A DNA stretch of 64,000 bases from an uncultured Clostridia bacterium (GTDB taxonomy: Bacteria > Bacillota > Clostridia > Saccharofermentanales > DTU023). A model generated the notes under the pieces. It was not told where the DNA came from, did not search any database, and saw nothing but the letters and a program-made list of their open reading frames with translations. Position numbers and translations under genes: made by a program. Shown in pieces: positions 9,226 through 17,548 of the stretch (position 1 is the stretch's first letter; every line of letters starts with the position of its first letter). The stretch covers positions 22,797 through 86,796 of the forward strand of contig CAKZWV010000038.1 of assembly GCA_937922005.1 (NCBI GenBank). Direction: 5' to 3'.

Positions 9226-9370
9226 CTGTGTAAAGTCAAATGCACCGATGAGGTTATAGACAATGGTGTTCTCTCTTGTCTTGGATTTCTTGTCTGCGTA
9301 GGACACTTCAATGCGGTCCAAGTGCAAGAAAAAATCCGGAAATTCCGGATTTTTTGAAAAATTTTATAAT
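9217..9370 (-). pseudogene. C-terminal remnant of a probable site-specific recombinase
   Basis: Translating the minus strand from about 9370 to a TAA at 9217-9219 gives roughly 50 residues containing HLDRIEVSYADKKSK and NTIVYNLIGAFDF. This resembles the extreme C-terminus of large serine recombinases of integrative elements in Bacillota; the match is from memory of the family. The frame is closed upstream by stops and no catalytic domain remains, so it is a fragment. It lies next to tRNA-Gln in AT-richer DNA, which suggests the scar of an excised or decayed mobile element. Confidence 0.45.
9329..9355. terminator. Symmetric hairpin with A and T flanks
   Basis: Two 11-base arms, AAAAAATCCGG and CCGGATTTTTT, flank a five-base loop. 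It would work as a terminator in either direction. It sits within the recombinase-remnant frame, which further argues that this frame is dead. Confidence 0.55.
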
Positions 9371-9453
9371 CTATTTTGACTAGTGTCACTTTTGTGCAGC
9401 GTTCAGGTTGATTTAGCAAGGCCGCACGCCTTTTGCGTGTGAGAAGCTTTAGA

Positions 9454-9696
9454 TTATTTCAATTTATTATTTGCCGTTAGAGCAAGAACAACACCGCAAT
9501 CAATGCAGCAATACGCAGTCGCCTTATATCCATTCGCTTTTAGTGGAGAAAATTTATTATTAAGAGTAACACCCTTTTCTGATGTTGAGAATGCGAATAA
9601 GGAGGGCTTTTCGCCATCTGGAATCCATTGAACGGGTTGTTGCCCATTTGGAATGTATCCCGATGCCATCTCTTTTTCACAATATGGACACTTCAT
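9454..9696 (-). CDS. Small zinc-ribbon protein (DUF6487-like)
   Basis: An 80-residue protein opening with MKCPYCEKEMASGYIPNG. A second cysteine pair near residues 65-68 (CCIDCG) makes a four-Cys zinc ribbon likely. The layout, with a CPYC knuckle, a W-x-P segment and a distal CxxC, fits the DUF6487 family, whose role is unknown. A good ribosome site (AGGTGG) precedes the start. It lies in the AT-richer scar between tRNA-Gln and the flavoprotein gene and could be cargo of the lost element. Confidence 0.65.
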   Translation of the reverse strand: MKCPYCEKEMASGYIPNGQQPVQWIPDGEKPSLFAFSTSEKGVTLNNKFSPLKANGYKATAYCCIDCGVVLALTANNKLK

Positions 9697-9711
9697 ATTT
9701 TCACCACCTTT

Positions 9712-11232
9712 TTATTCCGACTGCCCAGGATAGAGGGCTTGGAAGGCATTGGCGACGGCCTTGGCGGCAGAGGCAAAGGCAAAGTGCAGATTAAAGCCCC
9801 CACAGTTGCCAGTAACATAGAGGAGTTCGCCAGCTAAGTAGAGACCAGGACGGTCCTTGGGGCAAAAATCCTCATCCAAAGCGTCTAGCATGAGCCCACC
9901 CAGGGCGGTTTGGGCATTTTGAAAGCCAGTATCACCGATGATGTGGAATGGATAGGCCTTGAGTAAGCTAGCCAGGTCCTGGAGGTCTTGGGCTGATAAG
10001 TCTTGGAGGCCATGGGGCAGGGCTTCCTGACGACGGGAAAAGGCCTGGACCAAGGCTGGACGCTGATCTCCAAGCCGATCAGACAAGAGGTCTGCCAAGA
10101 GGCCTTTCACCATTTTCATCTTGATGAGGCCAAGCAAGAGCAGATCAAAGCCTTCCCCGGGAAAGTCTAACCAGCGACGCTCGAGGAGCCTATAGAGGTC
10201 ATCCGCAGTCAAGCCGGGGAAAAAATCTACTAAGGCCTGCCAACTTTTGCTAGGGGCCTGGCCAGCCAGGGCCCGATTGGCCCGGACATAGGCCATGAGA
10301 CTCGCAGCTTCCATGCTAGCAATACCAGAGAGTCCATAGGATGTGAAGAGAAATTCTCCAGACCGGCTTCCCACAATCCGCTGGTCAGCTAGGAGGGTCA
10401 TATTTCCTTTAAAACGGGACCCTGTGGCAAAATGGCAGAATTGATTTTTTTCTAAGCAAAGGGGTACCAAGGCCGGTTGATAGGGGACTAGGTCCTCTCC
10501 TAGGCCCAAATCTTGCAAAAAGCGTTCGGAGGCCAAAGACCCGCCAAGGTTGGGAGCGGCAGGACTTCCGGTAGCCAGAATGAGGGCCCGGCAGCGGACC
10601 GTCCTTCCCCCACCTAAAAAGACCTGGTAAGAAGGGCCTAGTCCCGGAGATTGGGGATGCATGGACACCACTCGGCCTGAAGATGCTGTGGAAGAGGCCG
10701 TGGATGAAGCAGAGGCTGGAATAGATCCTTGCGGTGGATTTTGGCCACGGCCTGGATTTGGCGTTTGGGCACTGCCTTGATTGGAACTTTGGGCCCCCGG
10801 CACGGGGGCAATGCGGACCACCGGGGTCTGACACAAGACCCGGACCTGGTTAGCCTTGAGGTAAGCAAGGAGGAGGTCCCGATAAGCCTTGGCCTCCTCC
10901 GCCAAAGGATAGGACCGGCCCCCTTCATCCTCATAGAGGACCAAACCCAGAGAATTGACAAAGCGCCAAAAGGCTTCCGGATCATACTCGTGGAGGAGCC
11001 TCCCCAGGGCAATTGGATCATCCGAGTAATAGTTAGAACTTTCCATCTCTACATGAGAAAGGTTGGCCCGACCAGCTCCGGCATTTTTGAGCTTCAGCCC
11101 CACTTCTCTTTCTTTTTCTAAAATAAGGATCCGACAGGGTAATTCTCTCTCCTTGGCAGCCTGAGCGGCCAAGACCCCTGCGATGAGGCCGGCTGCCCCT
11201 CCTCCCACAATACATAGATCACAATCAGGCAT
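9712..11232 (-). CDS. BaiN/HI0933-family FAD-dependent oxidoreductase
   Basis: Flavoprotein of about 506 residues. The N-terminus MPDCDLCIVGGGAAGLIAG is a dinucleotide-binding Rossmann motif. The family markers GLKLKNAGAGRANLSH and, near the end, GLYLAGELLYVTGNCGGFNLHFAFASA are clear. The family includes the BaiN bile-acid reductase and many uncharacterised NAD(P)/FAD enzymes, so the substrate is open. I start it at the ATG at 11232, which has AGGAGG six bases upstream; the frame extends 23 codons further without support. A low-complexity insert rich in Ser, Gln, Pro, Asn and Ala lies near residues 145-190 and is unusual for the family. Confidence 0.88.
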   Translation of the reverse strand: MPDCDLCIVGGGAAGLIAGVLAAQAAKERELPCRILILEKEREVGLKLKNAGAGRANLSHVEMESSNYYSDDPIALGRLLHEYDPEAFWRFVNSLGLVLYEDEGGRSYPLAEEAKAYRDLLLAYLKANQVRVLCQTPVVRIAPVPGAQSSNQGSAQTPNPGRGQNPPQGSIPASASSTASSTASSGRVVSMHPQSPGLGPSYQVFLGGGRTVRCRALILATGSPAAPNLGGSLASERFLQDLGLGEDLVPYQPALVPLCLEKNQFCHFATGSRFKGNMTLLADQRIVGSRSGEFLFTSYGLSGIASMEAASLMAYVRANRALAGQAPSKSWQALVDFFPGLTADDLYRLLERRWLDFPGEGFDLLLLGLIKMKMVKGLLADLLSDRLGDQRPALVQAFSRRQEALPHGLQDLSAQDLQDLASLLKAYPFHIIGDTGFQNAQTALGGLMLDALDEDFCPKDRPGLYLAGELLYVTGNCGGFNLHFAFASAAKAVANAFQALYPGQSE

Positions 11233-11311
11233 CAGAGCCTCCTTTCTTCGTCTTTTGCCTTGAAAAACCGTCCTGCACTCGGCTCCCACCAGCTTAGGCA
11301 CCCATGCCTTC

Positions 11312-12784
11312 TTAGGAGCCTAAGCGTGAGGTCAAGGTATAAAGATCCAGTTCCTTGGTACGCACAAAGAGGATATTTTGGGCGTCCACAAAAGAAAAAT
11401 CGCTATAACGGTAGGGTAAGGTGGTTTGCAGGATCATTTTTTGCCGACTGCTATCATAAATACAAAAGAAAGAGTCGGTGAGTCCTGCGATATAAGATCC
11501 GTAAATGGTATAGTTGGTAAAGACTTCTGGGAGGGTGGCGAGAGGAACGAGTTCGTTCCCCGCTGGATCCCAGGTAAAGAGGGTCGGCTTTTGCCCGGTG
11601 GCTGAGAGGGCCAGGAGGTAATTATTCTTCCCCACCGTAATCAGTCGGTAATTATGGGGAAAGGTCGTCTCATAGACCGGCTGAAACTCGGCATTCAGAC
11701 GCAAATAGCTTCGATCTGAGATGAGCTCCCACCCATCTTGACTAGAAGGCACGATGCTTGTGTAAATATCCGTTTGGTCCGTCAAATAGGGGGTGGAAAC
11801 CAGGTTGCCCTCGAGATCATAGAGGCGGATATAAGGGGCAAGACGGCCCCCACTAAGGTCTTGCATAAGCACCATGACCAGGCCGGTTTTTGCCTGAAAA
11901 CTCACATTAAGGGGATACTGAAAATCCCCAAAGCGAATATCAATATAGCGGTCAGTCGCCAGAGAAAAGAGTTTGAGGCTGAAGTCGGTCGCCACAGGTG
12001 CCCGGGTCAACTCCTGCCCCACATCAGACCCCTGGCCCCGATTCTCATCCAAGACAGCTAAACAAATCGTCCCTTCCGCCTCAAAAATAGTCCCTGCCGC
12101 ATAGGCCCCCTCTAACTTCGCTCGGAAGACTTCGGTATCTCCTTGTAAAAGGACCATCTGCCCGGTCCGCCGGTCTCCCATGAGGGTATAGTCCTTGTAT
12201 GAAACTAAAATCGGTTCCATAAAAGATCCCTGGCCCGTATAGCGGAGAATCCCCTTATCATCGCTCACATAATAGCGGTCTTGGTCAAAGCTATAGACCT
12301 GGCCATGGAGGGTCACAATGCCCTCTGCCGCCCCCTTGGAGACATAGGCCTGACGAATAAAACGCAGGGCCTTGGGACTGGTCCCCCCGGCTTGGGTTGC
12401 CAAGGCCGGGCCTTGGCTAGGCAGGGTTTCTAAGTCCTTCTCCCCTGAAGTCCCGGTAGCAGGAGCTTCAGCCGGTACGATGGGGCCTAGGCTGGCCCCT
12501 TGATCGCCAGCTTGGGCCTGCCAGTCTCCCTGGCGAGGACTATAATAGTTAACGGAGGGGATCCGCCCAGGCAGATTCTTCTTGGCTAAGGTGAAATTGG
12601 CCAGGACAAGGCGCATTGCCAGGGAGGAAAAAAGAAGGAGAATAACAAAGAGAGCAAAGGCCAAGTACCAATATTCCTTGGGCGCTTTGCCCCTTCTGGG
12701 CTCAGCCTGTTCCTGCCCTCCTGGGGCGGAAAACTGAGATTGATCCGTTGATTGAGGCGGTATCCGCTTAACTTCTTCATCCAT
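11312..12784 (-). CDS. Membrane-anchored protein of unknown function, probable beta-propeller ectodomain
   Basis: About 490 residues. A charged, disordered cytoplasmic segment is followed by one membrane helix (YLAFALFVILLLFSSLA, about residues 45-65), a Pro/Ala/Gly-rich linker and a 330-residue exterior domain. The exterior part repeats patterns such as YDLEGNLVS, FTWDPAGNEL and IYDSSRQKM, consistent with propeller blades. I recognise no named family. It lies just downstream of phoR but has its own promoter. The start is uncertain: the ATG at 12784 lacks a strong ribosome site, and a GTG at 12814 is also in frame. Its size and layout resemble the split protein at 41894-43406. Confidence 0.6.
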   Translation of the reverse strand: MDEEVKRIPPQSTDQSQFSAPGGQEQAEPRRGKAPKEYWYLAFALFVILLLFSSLAMRLVLANFTLAKKNLPGRIPSVNYYSPRQGDWQAQAGDQGASLGPIVPAEAPATGTSGEKDLETLPSQGPALATQAGGTSPKALRFIRQAYVSKGAAEGIVTLHGQVYSFDQDRYYVSDDKGILRYTGQGSFMEPILVSYKDYTLMGDRRTGQMVLLQGDTEVFRAKLEGAYAAGTIFEAEGTICLAVLDENRGQGSDVGQELTRAPVATDFSLKLFSLATDRYIDIRFGDFQYPLNVSFQAKTGLVMVLMQDLSGGRLAPYIRLYDLEGNLVSTPYLTDQTDIYTSIVPSSQDGWELISDRSYLRLNAEFQPVYETTFPHNYRLITVGKNNYLLALSATGQKPTLFTWDPAGNELVPLATLPEVFTNYTIYGSYIAGLTDSFFCIYDSSRQKMILQTTLPYRYSDFSFVDAQNILFVRTKELDLYTLTSRLGS

Positions 12785-12856
12785 GATCCGTGAGGCAGCC
12801 TCTCCCAGCTCCACTGAGCTTGAAATACTGGCATATAAAAGCTTAGTAACCGCACT

Positions 12857-12885
12857 ATTTTAGCAAATCAGGCCCTTCTTTACAA
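12857..12885 (-). promoter_or_regulatory. Promoter of the unknown membrane-anchored protein
   Basis: On the minus strand TTGTAA (12880-12885) and TAAAAT (12857-12862) are separated by 17 bases. It lies in the short gap after phoR. Confidence 0.5.
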
Positions 12886-12899
12886 ATGACTGATCCGGA

Positions 12900-14684
12900 T
12901 TAGGCAAAATCATCCCCCTCCGATGGACTAGGCTCTGAGTTGAGATCAGGTGCTTCTTGATCTGCTTTGGGCCAAATAATCCGAAAAGTACTTCCCTCAC
13001 CCAAACGGCTTTCTAATTGGATCTGCCCCTGGCTGCTTTGAACCGCATGTTTCACAATGGACAAGCCTAGGCCACTCCCCCCTAAGGCATTGGGCTCTTT
13101 CGACCGGGATCGGTCTACCCGGTAAAAACGTTCAAAAATCCGGTCCTGATCAGCCAAGGCAATCCCCACCCCGGTATCCGATACGGTCAAGCAACTAGCC
13201 TCCTTATCCGAATTCGTAGTCAGGCAGACCTTCCCCTCCTCCTTATTATAATGAATAGCATTTTCCAAAAGATTATCTACAATCTCCCGAATACTTTCGG
13301 GATCGGCATAAAGGATGGCCGGATCCAGCTGACCTTCTAGGATAATTTTTTTCTGTCGAGCCAGGGCTTCATGGCGGCGGAGCGACTCCTGGCAAAGTTG
13401 GGCCAGATCCACCAGCTGCCGGCTTTGTAGCTCGTCATAGCGGGTAATCTGCAAAATATCATGCAAGAGCCGTTGCATAACCAGGGACTCATGATAAATA
13501 TGGTCAATAAAGGCGGGGACATCGGCCGGATCACAGATCCCCTCCTTCAGCAGTTCCGCATAGCCCAAAATCGCCGTAAGCGGGGTCTTCAGTTCATGGG
13601 CCACATTTCCGGCAAACTCTCGGCGGAGCCGCTCTCGGGAAACTTTTTCACTGGCATCCGTCAGTAAGAGAATGACCCCGATAGGCCCCTCCCCCTTGGC
13701 CTGGTCTCGGACGGAGCTCGCCAGAATCTCCAAACTCAAAAAATGGGCTTCTAGAAGGTAAACCCCGTGAACCCCCTTCATGGCCTTCTCGCAGGCCTGG
13801 AGAATTTGCGGGTCCTGGGTGAGGTCGGCCAGGGGCTTTGCTACGAGAGTATCTGGATCTCTATGCGCCAGCTGGGCCTCCTCCCCCTGGGGGCGAATCC
13901 GATCCAAAAAGCCCTGGGCAGCCTGGTTGCACGTTAAAACCTTTAGGTCTCCATCTAAGATCATCAGCCCCTCACTCATGTTATTGGTGATCATCTGAAC
14001 GGTCTGTCGCTCCTTATCCGTCTTCTTCAGCTCCTCTTGCAGGCCTTGTTTCAGCTTTTGAATCCGGGTCACGAGGGGGCGGACCTCCTCATAAATCTGC
14101 AAATAATCCAGGTCCTGGTTTTCAATATGGTCCAGGTCCAGGGTCAAAAGGGGGATGCGGATCCCTGCAATTAAGATGGGGGACACAAAGGCAGTGATCA
14201 ATAAAACGAGGACCAATGTAATAGCAATACTCCCTGCATTGCCCTGGAGATAGGCCCCATAGCTCTCACGGATGTCGGAAATCCGAATGACGTCCCCGTT
14301 GGCTAAGAGGTAGGCATAGTAGACCATATTGGTCTCTAAGGTGGCAGAATGGCGGATGGCATGGCCCACCCCATTCTTTTGGGCTTCCTGGACCTCCGGT
14401 CGATCCTCATGGTTGTCCATCGTAGTGGGATCCTGGCTGGTATCCAAGACTACGGTTCCATCCGCTTTGACCAGGGTCAAGCGCTCTTTGCTTAAGGGAA
14501 TATTTGCTAAGAGCTCTTCACCTCCCTTTTCAAACAGGGAGGCCATGAGCTGGGCCTCGTAGGCAAGTTTTGCATCGAGAACGGCATTGTTCCGCTGGTA
14601 CATGAAATTGATGGAAAGGAAGGTGGCCAGGAGGGTCGCTAAGACGGCCACAAAGAAGATGGCTGCAAAGATTCTTTTTCCCAT
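12900..14684 (-). CDS. phoR: PhoR-type sensor histidine kinase
   Basis: Membrane kinase of 594 residues, probably sensing phosphate status through the Pst transporter. An N-terminal helix (about 6-28), an exterior domain of about 125 residues and a second helix (about 153-173) come first. A PAS-like region (NMSEGLMILDGDLKVL) follows. The HisKA phospho-acceptor is in FAGNVAHELKTPLTAILGY. The ATPase domain shows the N box DNLLENAIHYN, the G1 box VSDTGVGI and the G2 box GGSGLGLSIVK. It starts four bases after the response regulator gene ends. Its place beside pst supports the PhoR name. Confidence 0.88.
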   Translation of the reverse strand: MGKRIFAAIFFVAVLATLLATFLSINFMYQRNNAVLDAKLAYEAQLMASLFEKGGEELLANIPLSKERLTLVKADGTVVLDTSQDPTTMDNHEDRPEVQEAQKNGVGHAIRHSATLETNMVYYAYLLANGDVIRISDIRESYGAYLQGNAGSIAITLVLVLLITAFVSPILIAGIRIPLLTLDLDHIENQDLDYLQIYEEVRPLVTRIQKLKQGLQEELKKTDKERQTVQMITNNMSEGLMILDGDLKVLTCNQAAQGFLDRIRPQGEEAQLAHRDPDTLVAKPLADLTQDPQILQACEKAMKGVHGVYLLEAHFLSLEILASSVRDQAKGEGPIGVILLLTDASEKVSRERLRREFAGNVAHELKTPLTAILGYAELLKEGICDPADVPAFIDHIYHESLVMQRLLHDILQITRYDELQSRQLVDLAQLCQESLRRHEALARQKKIILEGQLDPAILYADPESIREIVDNLLENAIHYNKEEGKVCLTTNSDKEASCLTVSDTGVGIALADQDRIFERFYRVDRSRSKEPNALGGSGLGLSIVKHAVQSSQGQIQLESRLGEGSTFRIIWPKADQEAPDLNSEPSPSEGDDFA

Positions 14685-14687
14685 CGT

Positions 14688-15452
14688 TTAGGCCTTCGAC
14701 TGGGGATCTTCCTGGGCCAGAAAGCGGTAACCCCAGCCCCGGACTGTGCGAATGGCAGGGGCCGCTGGACCCAATTTTTGACGGAGGCTGGCAATATGAA
14801 CGTCGATTGTCCGACTCTCGCCCACATAATCGTAGCCCCAGATTTCTGTCAGCAGCTTGTCCCGACTCTGTACCGCCCCCTCATTGACCATTAAGTAGCG
14901 TAAAAGTTCATATTCCTTGAGGGTCAGGTCGATGACTTGATCACCTAAAAAGGCCAAGGCCTTGGGCTCATCAATGGTAATTCCAGCCTTGGTTATGAGA
15001 CCTGCTTGGCCCTGGCTGCTGGAATTTTTGAAAGTTTTCGAGGTCCGGCGCAGAACGGCCCGGATCCGTGAAAGGAGCTCCGTCATCCCAAAGGGCTTCC
15101 CCAGGTAGTCATCCGCCCCCTCATCTAAGCCAAGAACCCTGTCAAATTCACTGTCCTTGGCCGTGAGCATGATGATCCCCGCATCCTCATAAAAAGGAGA
15201 TTCCCGCAGTTCCTTCAAAACCTGGATCCCATCCTCCTCGGGCAGCATGATATCTAAAAGAAAAAGGTCGGGCCGGTCCTCTGCCTGGGCCTCTTTCAAG
15301 GCCTGCTTCATTTGGCTCGGTCGTTCAAAGGACTGGACCCCGTAATTTTGGTGACTGAGGGTGTAAGCAATGAGATCGCGGATACTTTTGCTATCTTCCA
15401 AAATATAAATCATCCCTTGACGGGATGAAATGGACAGACTTGAACGTTCCAT
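14688..15452 (-). CDS. phoP: PhoP/PhoB-type response regulator
   Basis: OmpR-family DNA-binding regulator of 254 residues. The receiver domain has the acidic pair after YILED, the phospho-acceptor Asp in FLLDIMLPEEDG, the switch Thr in MLTAKD and the Lys in YLGKPFG. The C-terminal winged helix includes LTLKEYELLRYLMVNEG and RTIDVHIASLRQKLG. AGGAAGGA precedes the first ATG at ideal spacing, which favours the 13 residues ahead of MIYILED being translated. The pst operon is upstream on the same strand and is its likely main target. Confidence 0.9.
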   Translation of the reverse strand: MERSSLSISSRQGMIYILEDSKSIRDLIAYTLSHQNYGVQSFERPSQMKQALKEAQAEDRPDLFLLDIMLPEEDGIQVLKELRESPFYEDAGIIMLTAKDSEFDRVLGLDEGADDYLGKPFGMTELLSRIRAVLRRTSKTFKNSSSQGQAGLITKAGITIDEPKALAFLGDQVIDLTLKEYELLRYLMVNEGAVQSRDKLLTEIWGYDYVGESRTIDVHIASLRQKLGPAAPAIRTVRGWGYRFLAQEDPQSKA

Positions 15453-15491
15453 GGTTCCTTCCTTTCCAAAGACGAAAGTTTCGTTGCTTGA

Positions 15492-15518
15492 AGTGTAGCA
15501 CAGGAGCAGGAATATTTG
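15492..15518 (-). promoter_or_regulatory. Possible extended -10 promoter of phoP-phoR
   Basis: On the minus strand a TGC-TACACT extended -10 (TACACT at 15492-15497) lies 40 bases before the phoP start. A copy of the repeated GGAATATTTG motif (15509-15518, plus orientation) overlaps the -35 region. No good -35 hexamer is present at 17 bases. Confidence 0.35.
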
Positions 15519-15625
15519 TTAAGAAGGGTGGTGGCTCATAGGCCGAAATGGGGCAGGGACGCACAAACTTGAAGGGGCGCACAGACCATGAATCGCAGAA
15601 TGGAGGCAAGGCGGCGAGCCGACCC

Positions 15626-16426
15626 TTAGACAGCGATGTATTCTTGGGTCTTGGGGTGCTGGGGATGGGTGAAAAGTTGGGCGGTGGGGGCGAGTTCGAG
15701 CATTTGGCCGAGGTAGAAGAAGGCGGTCTGGTCGGCGATCCGGCTGGCCTGCTGCATGTTGTGGGTGACAATCACGATGGTGTATTTTTCCTTAAGTTTG
15801 ACGGCAAGTTCCTCAATTTTCCCTGTAGAAATGGGGTCCAAGGCTGAGGTCGGCTCATCCATGAGGAGGATCTCGGGGTTGGCCGCCAGGGCCCTTGCGA
15901 TGCAAAGACGCTGTTGCTGACCCCCGGACAAGGCCAGGGCAGACCGCTTCAGCCGGTCTTTGAGCTCATCCCAGATAGCCGCATCCCGGAGAGACTTCTC
16001 CACGATCTCCTGGAGCTCATTCATCTTCCGGATTCCTTGGAGGCGGGGTCCATAGGCCACATTGTCGAAAATCGACATAGGAAAGGGGTTTGGTTGCTGA
16101 AAGACCATGCCGATCTTTTGACGGAGGATCATGGGGTCAAATTCCGTATAGATATTCTTCCCTTCCATCCAAATAGTCCCGTCTACCCTGGTATGGGGAT
16201 CGAGCTCGACCAAACGGTCCAAGCACTTGAGAAAGCTGGATTTACCGCAACCAGAAGGGCCAATGAGGGCGGTAATCTCATACTTGGGAATATCGATATT
16301 GATGGAAAATAGGGCCTGGTGGGACCCATAGTAGAGGTCCAGGTTACGGACTGAAAGGGCCATCTTCGGATTCGGGGCCTCAATGCTAACTTGCTGAGTC
16401 ATGGTTGGTGTTATCACTTTAGACAT
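15626..16426 (-). CDS. pstB: Phosphate ABC transporter ATP-binding protein PstB
   Basis: ATPase of the high-affinity phosphate importer, 266 residues. It has Walker A GPSGCGKSS, the Q-loop region GMVFQQPNPFPMSI typical of PstB, signature LSGGQQQRLCIARAL and Walker B ILLMDEPTSALDP. It starts inside the end of pstA with an eight-base overlap. In most Bacillota phoU follows pstB; here the next gene is the response regulator, with a 170-base gap between. Confidence 0.96.
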   Translation of the reverse strand: MSKVITPTMTQQVSIEAPNPKMALSVRNLDLYYGSHQALFSINIDIPKYEITALIGPSGCGKSSFLKCLDRLVELDPHTRVDGTIWMEGKNIYTEFDPMILRQKIGMVFQQPNPFPMSIFDNVAYGPRLQGIRKMNELQEIVEKSLRDAAIWDELKDRLKRSALALSGGQQQRLCIARALAANPEILLMDEPTSALDPISTGKIEELAVKLKEKYTIVIVTHNMQQASRIADQTAFFYLGQMLELAPTAQLFTHPQHPKTQEYIAV

Positions 16427-17405
16427 GGCTTTGACTCCCTCTTACTTTCTTTTCTAGGAGTCTGGCTCCAATAAGGAAGGACAGGACCAACAATAGAAGA
16501 ACGGCCGAGGCAAAGGAGGCTTTGGCACCGGCATCTGCCCCTAGAGCTTCAGTTCTCTGGGCCCAGATAAAGAGGGCCAGGGTCTCGCCCGGACGGAAGA
16601 GATTGAAGGGCGAACTGGACTTGCCGACTTGGTAGACGCTTGACCAATCGATATTACTACTCATGCCTGCCGTATACAGCAAGGCAGCTGCTTCCCCAAA
16701 GACCCTGCCAGCGGCCAAAATAATCCCGGTCAAGATCCCTTGAGAAGCCGCGGGGACAATCATCCGGCTGACCGTCTGCCACTTACTTGCCCCCAGGGCA
16801 TAAGAAGCGGCCTTGACCGCCTTTGGAACCCGGCGGGCAGCGTCTTCTGTATTCCTAGCAATGAGGGGGAGATTGATAATGGACAAGGTCAGGGCTGCCG
16901 ACAAGAGATTCCACCTACTTTGGGGGAGGGAAATGAACATCAGGTAGCCGAAAAGCCCGATGACAACCGAGGGCAAGGAAGACAAACTCTCCATGCAAAG
17001 CCGGATCAGATCCGTCAATTTTCCCTCTTTGGCGTATTCAGACATATAGATTCCCGCTCCAACACCAAGAGGAGCTGAAATGAGCAGAGAAATCAGGCAG
17101 AGATAGCAGGTATTGAAGATCTGGTTGCCAATTCCCTTCCCATCAAAAGCTAAAAATCCTGGCTTATAAGCAAATAATCCCTTCACCATTACACTGCTTA
17201 TAAAAAGGATCAGAATGACCAGGACAAAGGCTACGGCAAATTTCACAAGGTTCAAGGATAGGGCATTCACGACTTGAGCCCGGCTCACAGCCCGGGCATT
17301 TCGAAGTAATTTTCTTTTTCTGGCACTGTCCCGGTCGACGAAAATTTCGCTTTCCATCCCGGCCTCTGCCCCTAACAATTGGGCATAAACATGACTGGTA
17401 CTCAT
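16419..17405 (-). CDS. pstA: Phosphate ABC transporter permease PstA
   Basis: Inner-membrane channel subunit, 328 residues with six predicted membrane helices after a 50-residue cytoplasmic N-terminus. The permease loop GRVFGEAAALLYTAG and the PstA-type segment MSEYAKEGKLTDLIR...SLSSLPSVVIGLFGY are present. It pairs with PstC. The 143 bases between pstC and pstA contain a three-unit degenerate tandem repeat, so its expression relative to pstC may be adjusted there. Confidence 0.94.
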   Translation of the reverse strand: MSTSHVYAQLLGAEAGMESEIFVDRDSARKRKLLRNARAVSRAQVVNALSLNLVKFAVAFVLVILILFISSVMVKGLFAYKPGFLAFDGKGIGNQIFNTCYLCLISLLISAPLGVGAGIYMSEYAKEGKLTDLIRLCMESLSSLPSVVIGLFGYLMFISLPQSRWNLLSAALTLSIINLPLIARNTEDAARRVPKAVKAASYALGASKWQTVSRMIVPAASQGILTGIILAAGRVFGEAAALLYTAGMSSNIDWSSVYQVGKSSSPFNLFRPGETLALFIWAQRTEALGADAGAKASFASAVLLLLVLSFLIGARLLEKKVRGSQSHV

Positions 17406-17446
17406 AGGTTCTCCTTATCTTTTTTAATCAAAATGATAGAAGCGAC

Positions 17447-17547
17447 GGGCGGTCGCTGAGGGAGTATTTTTTGAAACGAAAGACGATCACTAAATAAATT
17501 TTTGTGAAAGAATAGACGGTCGCTGAAGGAATATTTGTTGAAAAAAT
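17447..17547. repeat. Three-unit degenerate tandem repeat between pstC and pstA
   Basis: Units of 33-34 bases begin at about 17447, 17481 and 17514. Units one and three share GGTCGCTGA followed by GGAGTATTTTTTGAAA or GGAATATTTGTTGAAA; unit two is more diverged (GATCACTAA...TTTTTGTGAAA). Unit three contains a copy of the GGAATATTTG motif at 17528-17537. Confidence 0.7.
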
Positions 17548-17548
17548 T

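Noticed and set aside
9174..9419. An 81-codon minus-strand frame in the tRNA-Gln scar
   Set aside because: It is in a different frame from the recombinase-like remnant, crosses two strong hairpins and has no ribosome site.
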